Positions 8,424-17,400 of a DNA stretch of 64,000 nt are shown here, piece after piece. The stretch lies in contig NZ_JAPENL010000001.1 in NCBI RefSeq assembly GCF_026342015.1, forward strand, positions 1,860,001 to 1,924,000. The letters run 5' to 3'. Origin of the DNA: Micromonospora lupini (GTDB lineage: Bacteria > Actinomycetota > Actinomycetes > Mycobacteriales > Micromonosporaceae). The notes under the pieces were generated by a model. That model made no database searches and had not been told where the DNA came from. It saw only the letters and a list, made by a program, of their open reading frames with translations. Position numbers and translations under genes: made by a program. How positions within the stretch are numbered: the stretch's first letter is position 1; each line of letters opens with the position of its first letter.

Positions 8424-9620
8424 TTAGGCAGTCCCGCCCCGACGGGCAAGCGGTTTCGTACGTGGTTCTCGGGTACGCCTGCGCCAGGCGTCGATGATGT
8501 CGGGGCGGAGCAGGTGGCCGAAGCCGGCGCGGTCGAGGCGTTGGACCAGGGCGTTCCTGTCGGCGCCGAGTGTCGCGGCGGTGGCGTCGAGGTCCCAGTC
8601 GTTGGCGGCGAGCTGGGACAGCAGATGCCCACGGCGGGTCTGGGCAGCCGACAGCCGGAACGTCTTGAGGTAGGCCAGCCGGCCGGCCTCGTCGGTGATG
8701 GTCTCGCCGATGTGGTTGTCGGTGTCGAGGTCGAACGCGGGCAGGAACCGCGCCAGGGTGAAGCGACCCATGCGGTGCACAGGCGTGACGGTGAGTCGCC
8801 CGGCGGCGAGCAAGCCATCGGCCAGGCCGGCGTGGAAGGACTTCCAGTCGGCATCGGCCCGGGTCAGCTGGGCGCGCAGGTCGGCGATGCTGGCGACGCG
8901 GGTGTCGTCGAGGCGGGGGCTGAACTCGGGCACGGCCGGATACAGGTGCGCGTAGTGGAACAGCAGCTCACCGTAGAGATCCTGCAACAGCGTGGGGTGC
9001 AGGGCGCGGTAGTCGTCCGGGTGCGGGACGACGAACGCGGCCGCGAGCGCGTCTGCGGCGTACAGCATCATGCCGCACTGGTCCGGGTGGATCTCGAAGA
9101 CGCGCAGCGCGTCGTCGAGGCCGGCGATGCTGGCGCCTGTGTAGCCGGCCTCCACCCGGGGGGACAGGCCGCAGGTGACGGCATGGTGGGTCCATTCCTG
9201 CCAGGCGATGGAGGGGCCACCGAACTGCAGCGCGAGGTAACCCTCCAGGGCCAGGTGCAGCGGCAGGAAACGCAGCCGCTGCCGGGCCTCCCGGCGAGCC
9301 AGGCGACGGCGGAACGTCAGCCGGATACCGCTCGGAGCGCGGGTGTCGGCGGGGGCGCGGAGCTGGGTGCCGTAGGCGGCGGCCGGGGTGGCGTCGGTGG
9401 TCCAGGTGGCGACAAACGAGTGCGGGATGTAGGAGACGTACGCCGTGCGGGGCTCGACGTGGACCACTGACAGTTCGTCGGGGTCGTAGAGGCGGGCATG
9501 CAGGCGCAGATCGGTGACGGGGCTCGCCCGCAGTAGCGGGACGAGGCGGATCGCGCCCCACGTCTGGGCGGGGCCCGCCGTCAGCCCGGTCAGGTCGATC
9601 CCGTCGCCGGCGTTCGTCAC
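8424..9620 (-). CDS. ARPP-2-domain-like protein
   Basis: A 398-residue cytoplasmic protein that I match from memory to the ARPP-2 family (ARG and Rhodanese-Phosphatase-superfamily-associated protein domain), named for its genomic association with ADP-ribose-handling and phosphatase-like genes. Visible conserved-looking stretches are LTAGPAQTWGAIRLVPLLR, YDPDELSVVHVEPRTAYVSY, PSIAWQEWTHHAVTCGLSPR and FEIHPDQCGMMLYAADALA. The C-terminus (about 320-380) may be helix-turn-helix-like (LSAAQTRRGHLLSQLAANDW, ATLGADRNALVQRLDRAGFG). Its start overlaps the end of the TROVE/vWA gene by 4 bp, implying translational coupling, and the PARG-like gene follows. Biochemical activity is unknown. Confidence 0.65.
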   Translation of the reverse strand: MTNAGDGIDLTGLTAGPAQTWGAIRLVPLLRASPVTDLRLHARLYDPDELSVVHVEPRTAYVSYIPHSFVATWTTDATPAAAYGTQLRAPADTRAPSGIRLTFRRRLARREARQRLRFLPLHLALEGYLALQFGGPSIAWQEWTHHAVTCGLSPRVEAGYTGASIAGLDDALRVFEIHPDQCGMMLYAADALAAAFVVPHPDDYRALHPTLLQDLYGELLFHYAHLYPAVPEFSPRLDDTRVASIADLRAQLTRADADWKSFHAGLADGLLAAGRLTVTPVHRMGRFTLARFLPAFDLDTDNHIGETITDEAGRLAYLKTFRLSAAQTRRGHLLSQLAANDWDLDATAATLGADRNALVQRLDRAGFGHLLRPDIIDAWRRRTREPRTKPLARRGGTA

Positions 9621-11044
9621 GGCGCTGCCCCCTCCGGGGTGAGGAACCGCTCGACGCGGTCGGCGAGGTGGTGGCGCAGCTCGTCGAAGCCGGCGCTGCC
9701 CGTGGCGAAACGAGCCAGTTCGACGAGCGCGGCGACGTCCTCGGCGTCGCGGACACCGACGGTGGCCACGCCGGCGGCGAGACGGCGTACGTCGAACGTG
9801 TCGGCGTCGTAGACGGGGTTCAGGTGCACGACGCTCGTGGCCTGGTGGGGATCGAGGCGGCTACGCCACACCCGCAGCACCTCGGCGGCCTGCCCGGGTG
9901 GGGCGTTGTCCCAGCCGTCGGAGACGATGACGAGCCGGTCGGGGCGGTGTTCGAGGCCGTCGACGATGCGCGTGCCCAACCCGGTGGCGCCGATGGGGTG
10001 GACCAGCAGCGGGTCGCCGCGGTGGTGCAGCCACAGTCCCGTGTAGTCGGCGGCCAGGGACTCCAGCAGATAGTGCGTGGCCAGGGCGACGGCGAGCGGC
10101 CGGCGGCGCTTCACACCGGAGCCGGCCGCGGAGTAGCTGTCGTCGAGGACCGCCACCACCCGTCCCCAGGTGCCGGCCTGGCGGCGGGCGGCCCGGCGTG
10201 CGGCGGCCTGGAGCGCGCCGGTCAGCTCGTCGCGGCGTCGGGCGCGTTCCGGGCGGGGCAGCGACAGCACGTGGATCGCGAGGCGGGTCAGGGGTGCGGT
10301 GGCGAGGTCCATCGCGATCGACTCGACCCTGTGCCGTGCGGCGGTTCCCTGCAGCCGCAGCCGTTCACGGTCGGTGAGCCTGGGCGCGATGCCGGTCAGG
10401 AACCGGGCCCGGTCGATGCCGTGCTGGGCGGCCAGCCCCTCGGCGACTGTGTACGGCAGCTCGTACAGGGCCCGCTGCTCGTAGTGGGCGCGTCGCCACG
10501 CCTCAAGTATCGGAGTCTCGTAGCGCTTCGGTCGGCGCCAGTCGAACAGCACCGTCCCGACCTCGCCGGGAAGTGGCAGGTGTGCGTGCCGGGCGGCGAC
10601 CGACAACGATCGGCGGTACTTGATCGCGTCGAACGCCGGGTCGGGTCGCGCCGCCACCCAGTCACGCACTATGGCGCGGGTGCGCCGGTTGTTGATCCGC
10701 AACCGGCGCAGCTCGCGGATCACGCCGTACACCCGCTGTGGCGGCAGCGACCGCAGTCGCGCCGCGATCAGCCGCCCCTCCACCGCCCGCTGCGCGGCGC
10801 TGGCCTCCCGCGCGGTGCGGAGCAGGTTCGTCACCACCAGGGCCGCGTTGCGGTCGTTGACGTCCAGGGCCAGGGTCGCGGCATACAGGTCGCGGTAGTT
10901 GCCCAGCACGTACTCGTGCAGGAACCCCAACGACAGGCGCTGCGCGGCGGCGTCGGAGCGGAACTCGCGCTGGGCCGTCGAGGCGATCGCGGCGTTGACG
11001 AACATGACCACGTCCTCGCACGCGACCCGATCCGCCCGCGACAT
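9617..11044 (-). CDS. TROVE/Ro60-like RNA-binding protein with vWA domain
   Basis: 475 residues. The N-terminal two thirds are Arg-rich alpha-helical repeats with family-like phrases (VTNLLRTAREASAAQ, IREL RRLRINNRRTR, IVRDWVA, FDAIKYRR), as in the HEAT-repeat ring of TROVE/Ro60 proteins. The C-terminal vWA domain has a MIDAS DxSxS (Asp301, Ser303, Ser305 in VAVLDDSYSAAG) and the later IVSDGWDN Asp. Ro proteins bind Y-like non-coding RNAs and take part in RNA quality control or repair. ATG 11044 follows a GGAAGGG ribosome site; an upstream extension is rejected as Arg/Pro-rich. First gene of the operon with the ARPP-2-like and PARG-like genes. Confidence 0.75.
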   Translation of the reverse strand: MSRADRVACEDVVMFVNAAIASTAQREFRSDAAAQRLSLGFLHEYVLGNYRDLYAATLALDVNDRNAALVVTNLLRTAREASAAQRAVEGRLIAARLRSLPPQRVYGVIRELRRLRINNRRTRAIVRDWVAARPDPAFDAIKYRRSLSVAARHAHLPLPGEVGTVLFDWRRPKRYETPILEAWRRAHYEQRALYELPYTVAEGLAAQHGIDRARFLTGIAPRLTDRERLRLQGTAARHRVESIAMDLATAPLTRLAIHVLSLPRPERARRRDELTGALQAAARRAARRQAGTWGRVVAVLDDSYSAAGSGVKRRRPLAVALATHYLLESLAADYTGLWLHHRGDPLLVHPIGATGLGTRIVDGLEHRPDRLVIVSDGWDNAPPGQAAEVLRVWRSRLDPHQATSVVHLNPVYDADTFDVRRLAAGVATVGVRDAEDVAALVELARFATGSAGFDELRHHLADRVERFLTPEGAAP

Positions 11045-11271
11045 GACCGCGACCCACCCTTCCCTGCTGTGACGACGGGGCCGGCCGGGGAATGGGGGCA
11101 CGAACTGCGAAGCATCGCTTCAGAGGCGGGTTCCGGAAGTCGCACCGAAGTCCCGCGGCCGGCCCGGCCACGATACCCGCCACGGGTGCTTGTGGTGCCG
11201 AGTGCCGCAGGCGATGAGGATCCCGCAACGCGGCCCTTGTGCCCGAGCAGCGAGAAGAGAGATCATCACGC
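11045..11271. promoter_or_regulatory. Divergent promoter region, RNA/ADP-ribose operon and LAL regulator
   Basis: A 227-bp gap between two divergent starts (11044 minus, 11272 plus). It must hold the promoters of both the TROVE operon and the large regulator. I see no strong -10/-35 pair or long inverted repeat; the sequence is GC-rich with scattered short palindromes such as GGCCGGCCCGGCC. Confidence 0.45.
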
Positions 11272-14226
11272 ATGCTCGACCCCTCCCCCGAGGACGACGG
11301 AACCGCGCCGACCGTCTCCACGCCACAGTTCGTGGGCCGTGATCGGGAGATGGCGGCGCTTCGCGGCGCCCTGGCCCGCCCACCGGCGATCGTGCTCGTG
11401 GAGGGCGAGGCGGGGATCGGAAAGAGCCGACTGCTGCGGGAGTGGCTGGCCGCGCCGGAGAGGCGCACCGCCCTGGTGTCGGTGTGCCCACCGCTTCGCG
11501 AGTCGCTGACGTTGGGGCCGATCGTCGACGCGTTCCGGGGGATCGACCGCCCGGTGTCGCACCTGCGGCTCACCGAGCTGGCGGGTGCGTTGCAGCCCCT
11601 GTTCCCGGAATGGTCCGCGGACCTGCCGCCGGCACTGCCGCCCCTGGACGATGCGAAGGCGGCACGGCATCGCCTGTTCCGCGCCCTGGACGAGCTGCTG
11701 CGGGCCATGCGTGTCGACGTTCTCGTGCTGGAGGACGCGCACTGGGCCGACGAGGTGACCCTGGAGTTCCTGCTGTTCGTCACCTCCCGACAGCAGTCGC
11801 ACGGACCGAGCCTCGTGATCTCCTATCGGCCGGAGGAGGTGGACGACGGATCGCTGTTGCTGCGGCTGACGTCAAGGTTGCCCGCCGGCGTGACCCAGCT
11901 GAGGATCGCCCTGGCGCCCATGCAACCCGACGACACGGCAGCGCTGGTGTCGTCGATGCTTGACGGCAACCCGATATCGCAGGAGTTCACGACGTTCATG
12001 CACGAGCGGACCGGCGGTGTTCCGCTGGCCCTGGAGGAGTCCGTTCGCCTGATGTGCGACCGCGCCGACCTCGTCTTCCGGGACGGACAGTGGGTCCGGC
12101 TGAAGCTGCGCGAACTCCAGGTGCCGCCGACGGTGCGCGACTCCACCCGCGAGCGGGTGAGCCGTCTGTCGCCGACGGCGCAGCAGGTGTTGCGGGCCGC
12201 GGCCACGTTGGCCGAGCGGTCCTCGGTGGCCACGATCGCGATGACCGCCGGCCTGTCACCGGCCGCGTGCCGAGGCGCTGTCGCGGAGGCGGCCAGCGCC
12301 GGCGTCCTGGACGGCGACGACCGCGGCCGGTGGCGGTTCCGGCATGTGCTGGCCGCCACGGCCGTGTACGAGGCGATCCCGTTGACCGACCGCAGACACT
12401 TCCACCTGCTGGCCGGCCGGGCCCTGGAGCACGATTCTCCGCCGGCCGTGGCACGCCTCGCCCACCACTTCCGCGAGGCGGGCGAAACGCGGTCCTGGGC
12501 ACGGTACGCCGAGCAGGGCGCCGAGCTGGCGATGGCCTCGGGTGACCACACCAAGGCTGTCGACCTGCTTGTCGATCTGATGACGCGGGCCGTGCTGCCG
12601 CCCGTGGATCGGGCACGGGTCGCGCGCATCGCCGGAGTCGCCGCGCTGGGCCGCCGCGAACCGGTCGACGGGGTCTACCACCGGGTGATCCGTACTCTGC
12701 GCTCGGTGCTGGAGACCCCCGGCCTCTCCGCCCGGCAGCAGGCCGAGATCCGCAACCCCCTGGGTCGGCTCCTCATCACCGGGGGCGAGGCGCAGGCGGC
12801 GCTCAGCGAGCTGGAGCAGGCGGTGGCGAACCTCGACCATGACCCGGTCGAGGCGGCTCGGGCGATGACCTACCTCGGCTGGGCCTACGCGGGACCGTGG
12901 CCGGCGTCGACGCACAGGCGTTGGCTCGATCGCGCCGCCGAACTCACCGCCGAATTCGACTCTCCCGCGGAGCGGCTGAACCTGGCCGGCAACCGAGCCG
13001 CGGCGTTGCTCATGCTCGGCGAGGAGGAAGCCTGGGACGTCGTCGCCGACCTGCCCGTCGACGGCGCGACCGCGGCGGAGCGTCTCGACGTGGCCCGCAT
13101 CCACGCGAACATCGGGACCGGCGCGCTGATCTGGGGTCGGTACGCCGACGCGGAGGACCACCTCGCCGTGGCCCTGCGCCTCGCCGAGGCCGAGCAGGCG
13201 TTCCGGTTACACCACAACGTCCGACTCGAACTGGCCAACCTGGCGTGGCTCACCGGTCGGTGGGAGGGCCTCGCGGAGCGGAGCGCGGCACTCGCCGATG
13301 CCGACCGCGACCGACCGGCGCACTACCTCGGCAGCATTCGCCTCGCTGCCCGGCTGGCAGCCGCGGCCGGACGACGACGCGCAGCCGAGGAGCAGTTCCG
13401 GCTGGTCCTGGAGGAGTCCGCCCGTCTCGGCGCGGCCGACGACACGATGGAGGCCGCCGCCGCGCTGGCCAGACTGTGGCTGACGGACGGAAACAGCGGC
13501 CGGGCGCTGCACATCACGAACGAGCCGATGGACACCGTACGGAGGAAGGGCATCTGGATCTGGGCGACGGATCTCGTCCCCGCCCGGATCGAGGCGCACC
13601 TCGCCGCGGGCGACCGGAAGGCCGCTACGCGCCTGGGCGACCAGTTCGCCAGGGGACTGCGTGGCAGTACGGCGCCGGCGCCTCGCGCCGCGCTCACGGT
13701 ATGCCGTGCCCTGCTGCTCGCCGCGGCCGGAGAGCACGCCCGCGCGGCGACGGCGTGGGATCGAGCGGCGCGCGCCTGGAGCGCGTTGCCCCGCCCCTAC
13801 GACGCGATGCTCGCCCGCGAGCGTCAGGCCGAGGCGCTCATCGCGCACGGCCGGATCGACAAGGGCAGAGAGCTGCTGGCGACCCAGTACGAGCAGCTGT
13901 TCAGGCTCGGCGCCCGCGGTGATGCGGATCGTGTCGCGCAGCGCCTTCGCGAACACGGCGCCGAGGTCCCGAGACTGTGGCGCGGCGGCCGGCGCGGGTA
14001 CGGCGACCAGCTCTCGCCTCGCGAACTCGACGTGGTCCAACTGGTTGTCGCCGGCAAGACGAACCGGGAGATCAGCCGGATCCTGGCCAAGTCTCCGGCC
14101 ACTGTGGACCAGCAACTTCGTGCGGCGATGCGCAAGCTGAAGGTGACCTCCCGGACGGCGCTCGCGGTCAAGGCCGTGGAGGCCGGAGTGTTCGCGGAAG
14201 AGGACTCTCTCGACGACGCGTCATGA
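11272..14226 (+). CDS. Large LuxR-family (LAL) ATPase regulator
   Basis: 984 residues. The N-terminal AAA+/STAND ATPase has Walker A GEAGIGKSRLL near residue 45 and a Walker B-like VLVLEDAHWAD near 155. The middle is a long TPR-rich region, and the C-terminus is a LuxR-type HTH (LSPRELDVVQLVVAGKTNRE, then ISRILAKSPATVDQQLRAAM). This is the LAL (MalT-like) architecture: ATP- and ligand-dependent activators. ATG 11272 with GAGAAGAGAG upstream is preferred over GTG 11239. Leu646 is a TTA codon. It is divergent from the TROVE operon and 80 bp upstream of a small ORF that precedes the subtilase gene; either side could be its target. Confidence 0.9.
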   Translation: MLDPSPEDDGTAPTVSTPQFVGRDREMAALRGALARPPAIVLVEGEAGIGKSRLLREWLAAPERRTALVSVCPPLRESLTLGPIVDAFRGIDRPVSHLRLTELAGALQPLFPEWSADLPPALPPLDDAKAARHRLFRALDELLRAMRVDVLVLEDAHWADEVTLEFLLFVTSRQQSHGPSLVISYRPEEVDDGSLLLRLTSRLPAGVTQLRIALAPMQPDDTAALVSSMLDGNPISQEFTTFMHERTGGVPLALEESVRLMCDRADLVFRDGQWVRLKLRELQVPPTVRDSTRERVSRLSPTAQQVLRAAATLAERSSVATIAMTAGLSPAACRGAVAEAASAGVLDGDDRGRWRFRHVLAATAVYEAIPLTDRRHFHLLAGRALEHDSPPAVARLAHHFREAGETRSWARYAEQGAELAMASGDHTKAVDLLVDLMTRAVLPPVDRARVARIAGVAALGRREPVDGVYHRVIRTLRSVLETPGLSARQQAEIRNPLGRLLITGGEAQAALSELEQAVANLDHDPVEAARAMTYLGWAYAGPWPASTHRRWLDRAAELTAEFDSPAERLNLAGNRAAALLMLGEEEAWDVVADLPVDGATAAERLDVARIHANIGTGALIWGRYADAEDHLAVALRLAEAEQAFRLHHNVRLELANLAWLTGRWEGLAERSAALADADRDRPAHYLGSIRLAARLAAAAGRRRAAEEQFRLVLEESARLGAADDTMEAAAALARLWLTDGNSGRALHITNEPMDTVRRKGIWIWATDLVPARIEAHLAAGDRKAATRLGDQFARGLRGSTAPAPRAALTVCRALLLAAAGEHARAATAWDRAARAWSALPRPYDAMLARERQAEALIAHGRIDKGRELLATQYEQLFRLGARGDADRVAQRLREHGAEVPRLWRGGRRGYGDQLSPRELDVVQLVVAGKTNREISRILAKSPATVDQQLRAAMRKLKVTSRTALAVKAVEAGVFAEEDSLDDAS

Positions 14227-14306
14227 ATATTGACGTATCCGCTGGATAGCGAAGGTCACGTGTCCCGCCGAGCATGAGTCCATGATCCATAGCCATTGGG
14301 CAATGC

Positions 14307-14459
14307 ATGCCTGAGCGACACGTCGCGCGTGACGACGCCGCGATCGAGCAGCAGCCGCCACCTGAGCCGCCCCGCGAGCCGCGCGTCAGTGCCCCCGACG
14401 CCCATGACGCCGACGGTGCCGACGACCACATGAACCACGACCCCTACCAACCCCTGTAG
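14307..14459 (+). CDS. Small acidic, Pro/Asp/His-rich protein (50 aa), hypothetical
   Basis: A 50-codon frame, ATG 14307 to TAG 14457-14459, in the 247-bp gap between the LAL regulator and the subtilase gene. About 80% of its third codon positions are G or C, as in real genes here. The product begins MPERHVARDDAAIEQQ, then a Pro-rich run and an Asp/His-rich end (DDHMNHDPYQPL). There is no signal peptide or membrane segment and no clear ribosome site. It ends 14 bp before the subtilase start, so it could be a leader peptide or a small partner. I recognise no family. Confidence 0.4.
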   Translation: MPERHVARDDAAIEQQPPPEPPREPRVSAPDAHDADGADDHMNHDPYQPL

Positions 14460-14473
14460 GTCGAAGGACTCTC

Positions 14474-17400
14474 ATGAAACTCAAAGCCCTCGCGGCTTCG
14501 CTTGCCGTAGCGGTCGGCCTGAGCATGATCCAGGCACCACCGGCATCCGCCGCCGAGCCTGATCCAGGCCCCGCCAACAAGATCGCCTCGAACCTCAAGG
14601 ACCGCTTCCGCGCGCAGCCACAGTCCGACTTCTGGATCACGTTCGAGACCGGAGCCGACCTCGGGCCGGCGAAGAAGCTCAGCGACTGGACCGCACGTGG
14701 TCAGTTCGTCTACGACGCGCTGAACGCGGCGGCGAAGAAGTCCCTGGCATCCGTCGCCAGCGACCTCGACCGGGCAGGCGTCACGTACACCTCCTACCCG
14801 ATCGCCAACGCCGTGCTCGTCAAGGGGGGCACCGAGAAGCTCGCCCTCAACGTGGCCTCGAAGGTGCAGGTCGCCGAGATCCACGCGACGCCGCAGGTCG
14901 CGCTCGTCGAGCCGGTGGACGAGAAGATCCCCACCGACCAGGCTGCCCGACCCGCCGCCGGAAAGAAGGCCGCCGAGGCAGGCACCTCCACGTGGGGTCT
15001 GGACGCCATCCACGCCCCCGAGGCCTGGGCCATGGGGGCCACCGGCGCGGGCATCACGGTGTCCAACCTCGACTCGGGCGTTCAGTTCGACCACCCCGCC
15101 CTCATGCAGCAGTACCGGGGCACGAAGCCCGACGGCACCATCGACCACAACTACAACTGGATGGCCACCCGGGGCACGTGCACGGGAGCGCCGTGCGACG
15201 ACAACGGACACGGCACGCACACCATGGGCACCATGGTCGGTGACGACGGCACCAACCACGTCGGCGTCGCGCCGGACGCGCAGTGGATCGCGACGAACGG
15301 CTGCTGCGACAGCACAGGCGTCGAGTCGCTACTGCGGTCCGGCTGGTGGCTGCTCGCCCCGACCGACCTCCAGGGCAACAACCCCGACCCGTCCAAGCGC
15401 CCCCACGTCATCAACAACTCGTGGGGCCAGACCGTAGAGCACAACTTCGACGACTTCTTCCAGGCCATCGACGAGGCATGGAGCGCCGCGGGTATGTTCA
15501 GCGTCTGGTCGTCGGGCAACACCACGCCGTACGCGGACTGTGACACCGTCTCCTCGCCCGGCTCCGCCACGAGCGCCTACTCCGTCGGCGCCTACTCGTC
15601 GGACGGCACGCTCGCGGCGTTCTCCCGCAAGGGCGAGGGCGAAGGCGGCCGGATCAAGCCCGAGATCTCCGCCCCGGGTGACCTCGTCCGTTCGTCCTAT
15701 CCGAACAACAGCTACGTCGAGATGTCCGGTACGTCGATGGCGGCACCGCACGTCGCCGGCGCCGTGGCGGCGCTCTGGAGCTACGACCCGACTCTGATCG
15801 GACAGGTCGAGGAGACCCGCCGCCTGCTCGGCGAGTCGGCAGTCGACGTCGACGACACCGAGTGCGGCGGCACCGCCGAGATCAACAACAAGTACGGCGA
15901 GGGCCGGCTCGACCTCGTTCGCCTGCTGAAGCTCGCGCCCCGTAAGGGCGGCACCCTCACCGGTGTCGTCACCGCCGACGGCGCCCCGGTCCCCGCGGCC
16001 GACGTGACGATCAGCGGGCCGTTCAGCCGGTCGATCGGCACCGACAAGGACGGCCGGTTCACGACGAACCTCCCGGTCGGCGACTACCAGCTCAGCACCA
16101 AGGTCTTCGGCTACCTGACCGCGACCGCAAACGTCACCATCACTCTCGGCCAGGACACCTCGGTCAAGCTGCCGCTCACCGCCGCCGCCAAGCACGACAT
16201 CAGCGGCCGGGTCGTCGACGACAAGAAGCAGCCGGTCCCGAACGCCGACGTGTCCGTCACGGACACGCCGCTGAAGCCGGTGCGCACCGATACCAACGGC
16301 GCGTTCACGATCACCGCTGTGCCCGAGGGCGCGTACAAGCTGGCCGTCAAGCCCAACGCCTGCTTCTCGCCCAGCACGGTCCCGCTGACCGTCGGCGCGC
16401 AGAACCCGTCGACCGAGATTTCGGTCGGGCTCGTCGTCGACAAGGGCGGCTACAGCTGTGCCGTCGCCGACGGCGAGTACCTGCGCGGCACCGAACCGGT
16501 AGCCTTCGGCAGCGGCGTGTGGGCCACGGTGCAGCTGCCGTTCCCGATCGCGCTCTACAACGGCAGCCACGACAGCCTCGGCATCGGCCTGCGCGGCGTG
16601 ATCGCCCCGGACGGCGCCACCGGACCCGGCTATGGCGGGGCCGGCATCTTCCCGTTCTACGTCGAGACCCCCGTCGAGTTCGCCCCCGGTGGAGGCGTCT
16701 TCACGGCAGCCACCAAGGTCAACGGCGAGGACGCGTTCGTCATCGAGTACCGCAACGCCAAGCTCTGGGCCTATCCGGACCGGACGGAGTACACCGAACC
16801 GGTCAACTTCTCGGCCACGCTCACCCGCTCCGGCACGGTGATCTTCGGGTACGGCGACGGCGTCGGGTCCGACGACCCGGTGACCGCCGGCGTGCACGCC
16901 GTCACCGGCATCCAGGGCTGGGCAGGCGTCGACGGCATCCGGTTCTCCGACCACGCCCCGGTGCTGCGCGACGGGATGGTCGTCACCTACGACCTGCCCG
17001 ACTTCGGGTACCTCGACGCGACAGTCGTCGACAAGAACGACGGGCAGCCGGTGGCCGGTGCCAAGGTCTCCTTCAGCAACAAGGACGGCCTCGTCGAGAC
17101 GGTCACTACCAACGGGACCGGCGTCGTGCATCGCCAGCTTCCGGTGGGCGACTACACCATGACCGTCGACGCGCCGAACTACACGACCGCGGCGTACCCG
17201 TTCTCGCTCGACAAGCTCTACGCCAAGGCCACGGTCGACGCGCGGCTGATCACTGGCGTCGCCGGCCTGAAGGCCGACGGCCTCGACGCGCTGTTGGGCG
17301 CCGACCAGAACGGCACGGGTTCGCTGACGCTCACCAACAACGGCTCCGCCCCCCTCACGTACAACCTGGGTGAGGCCGCGCGTCACCCCGAGCTCGACGC

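Noticed and set aside
7476..11509. Long plus-strand frames over the TROVE, ARPP-2 and PARG genes
   Set aside because: Shadow frames with Arg/Gly-rich composition, not matching any family, while the minus-strand genes show clear motifs.
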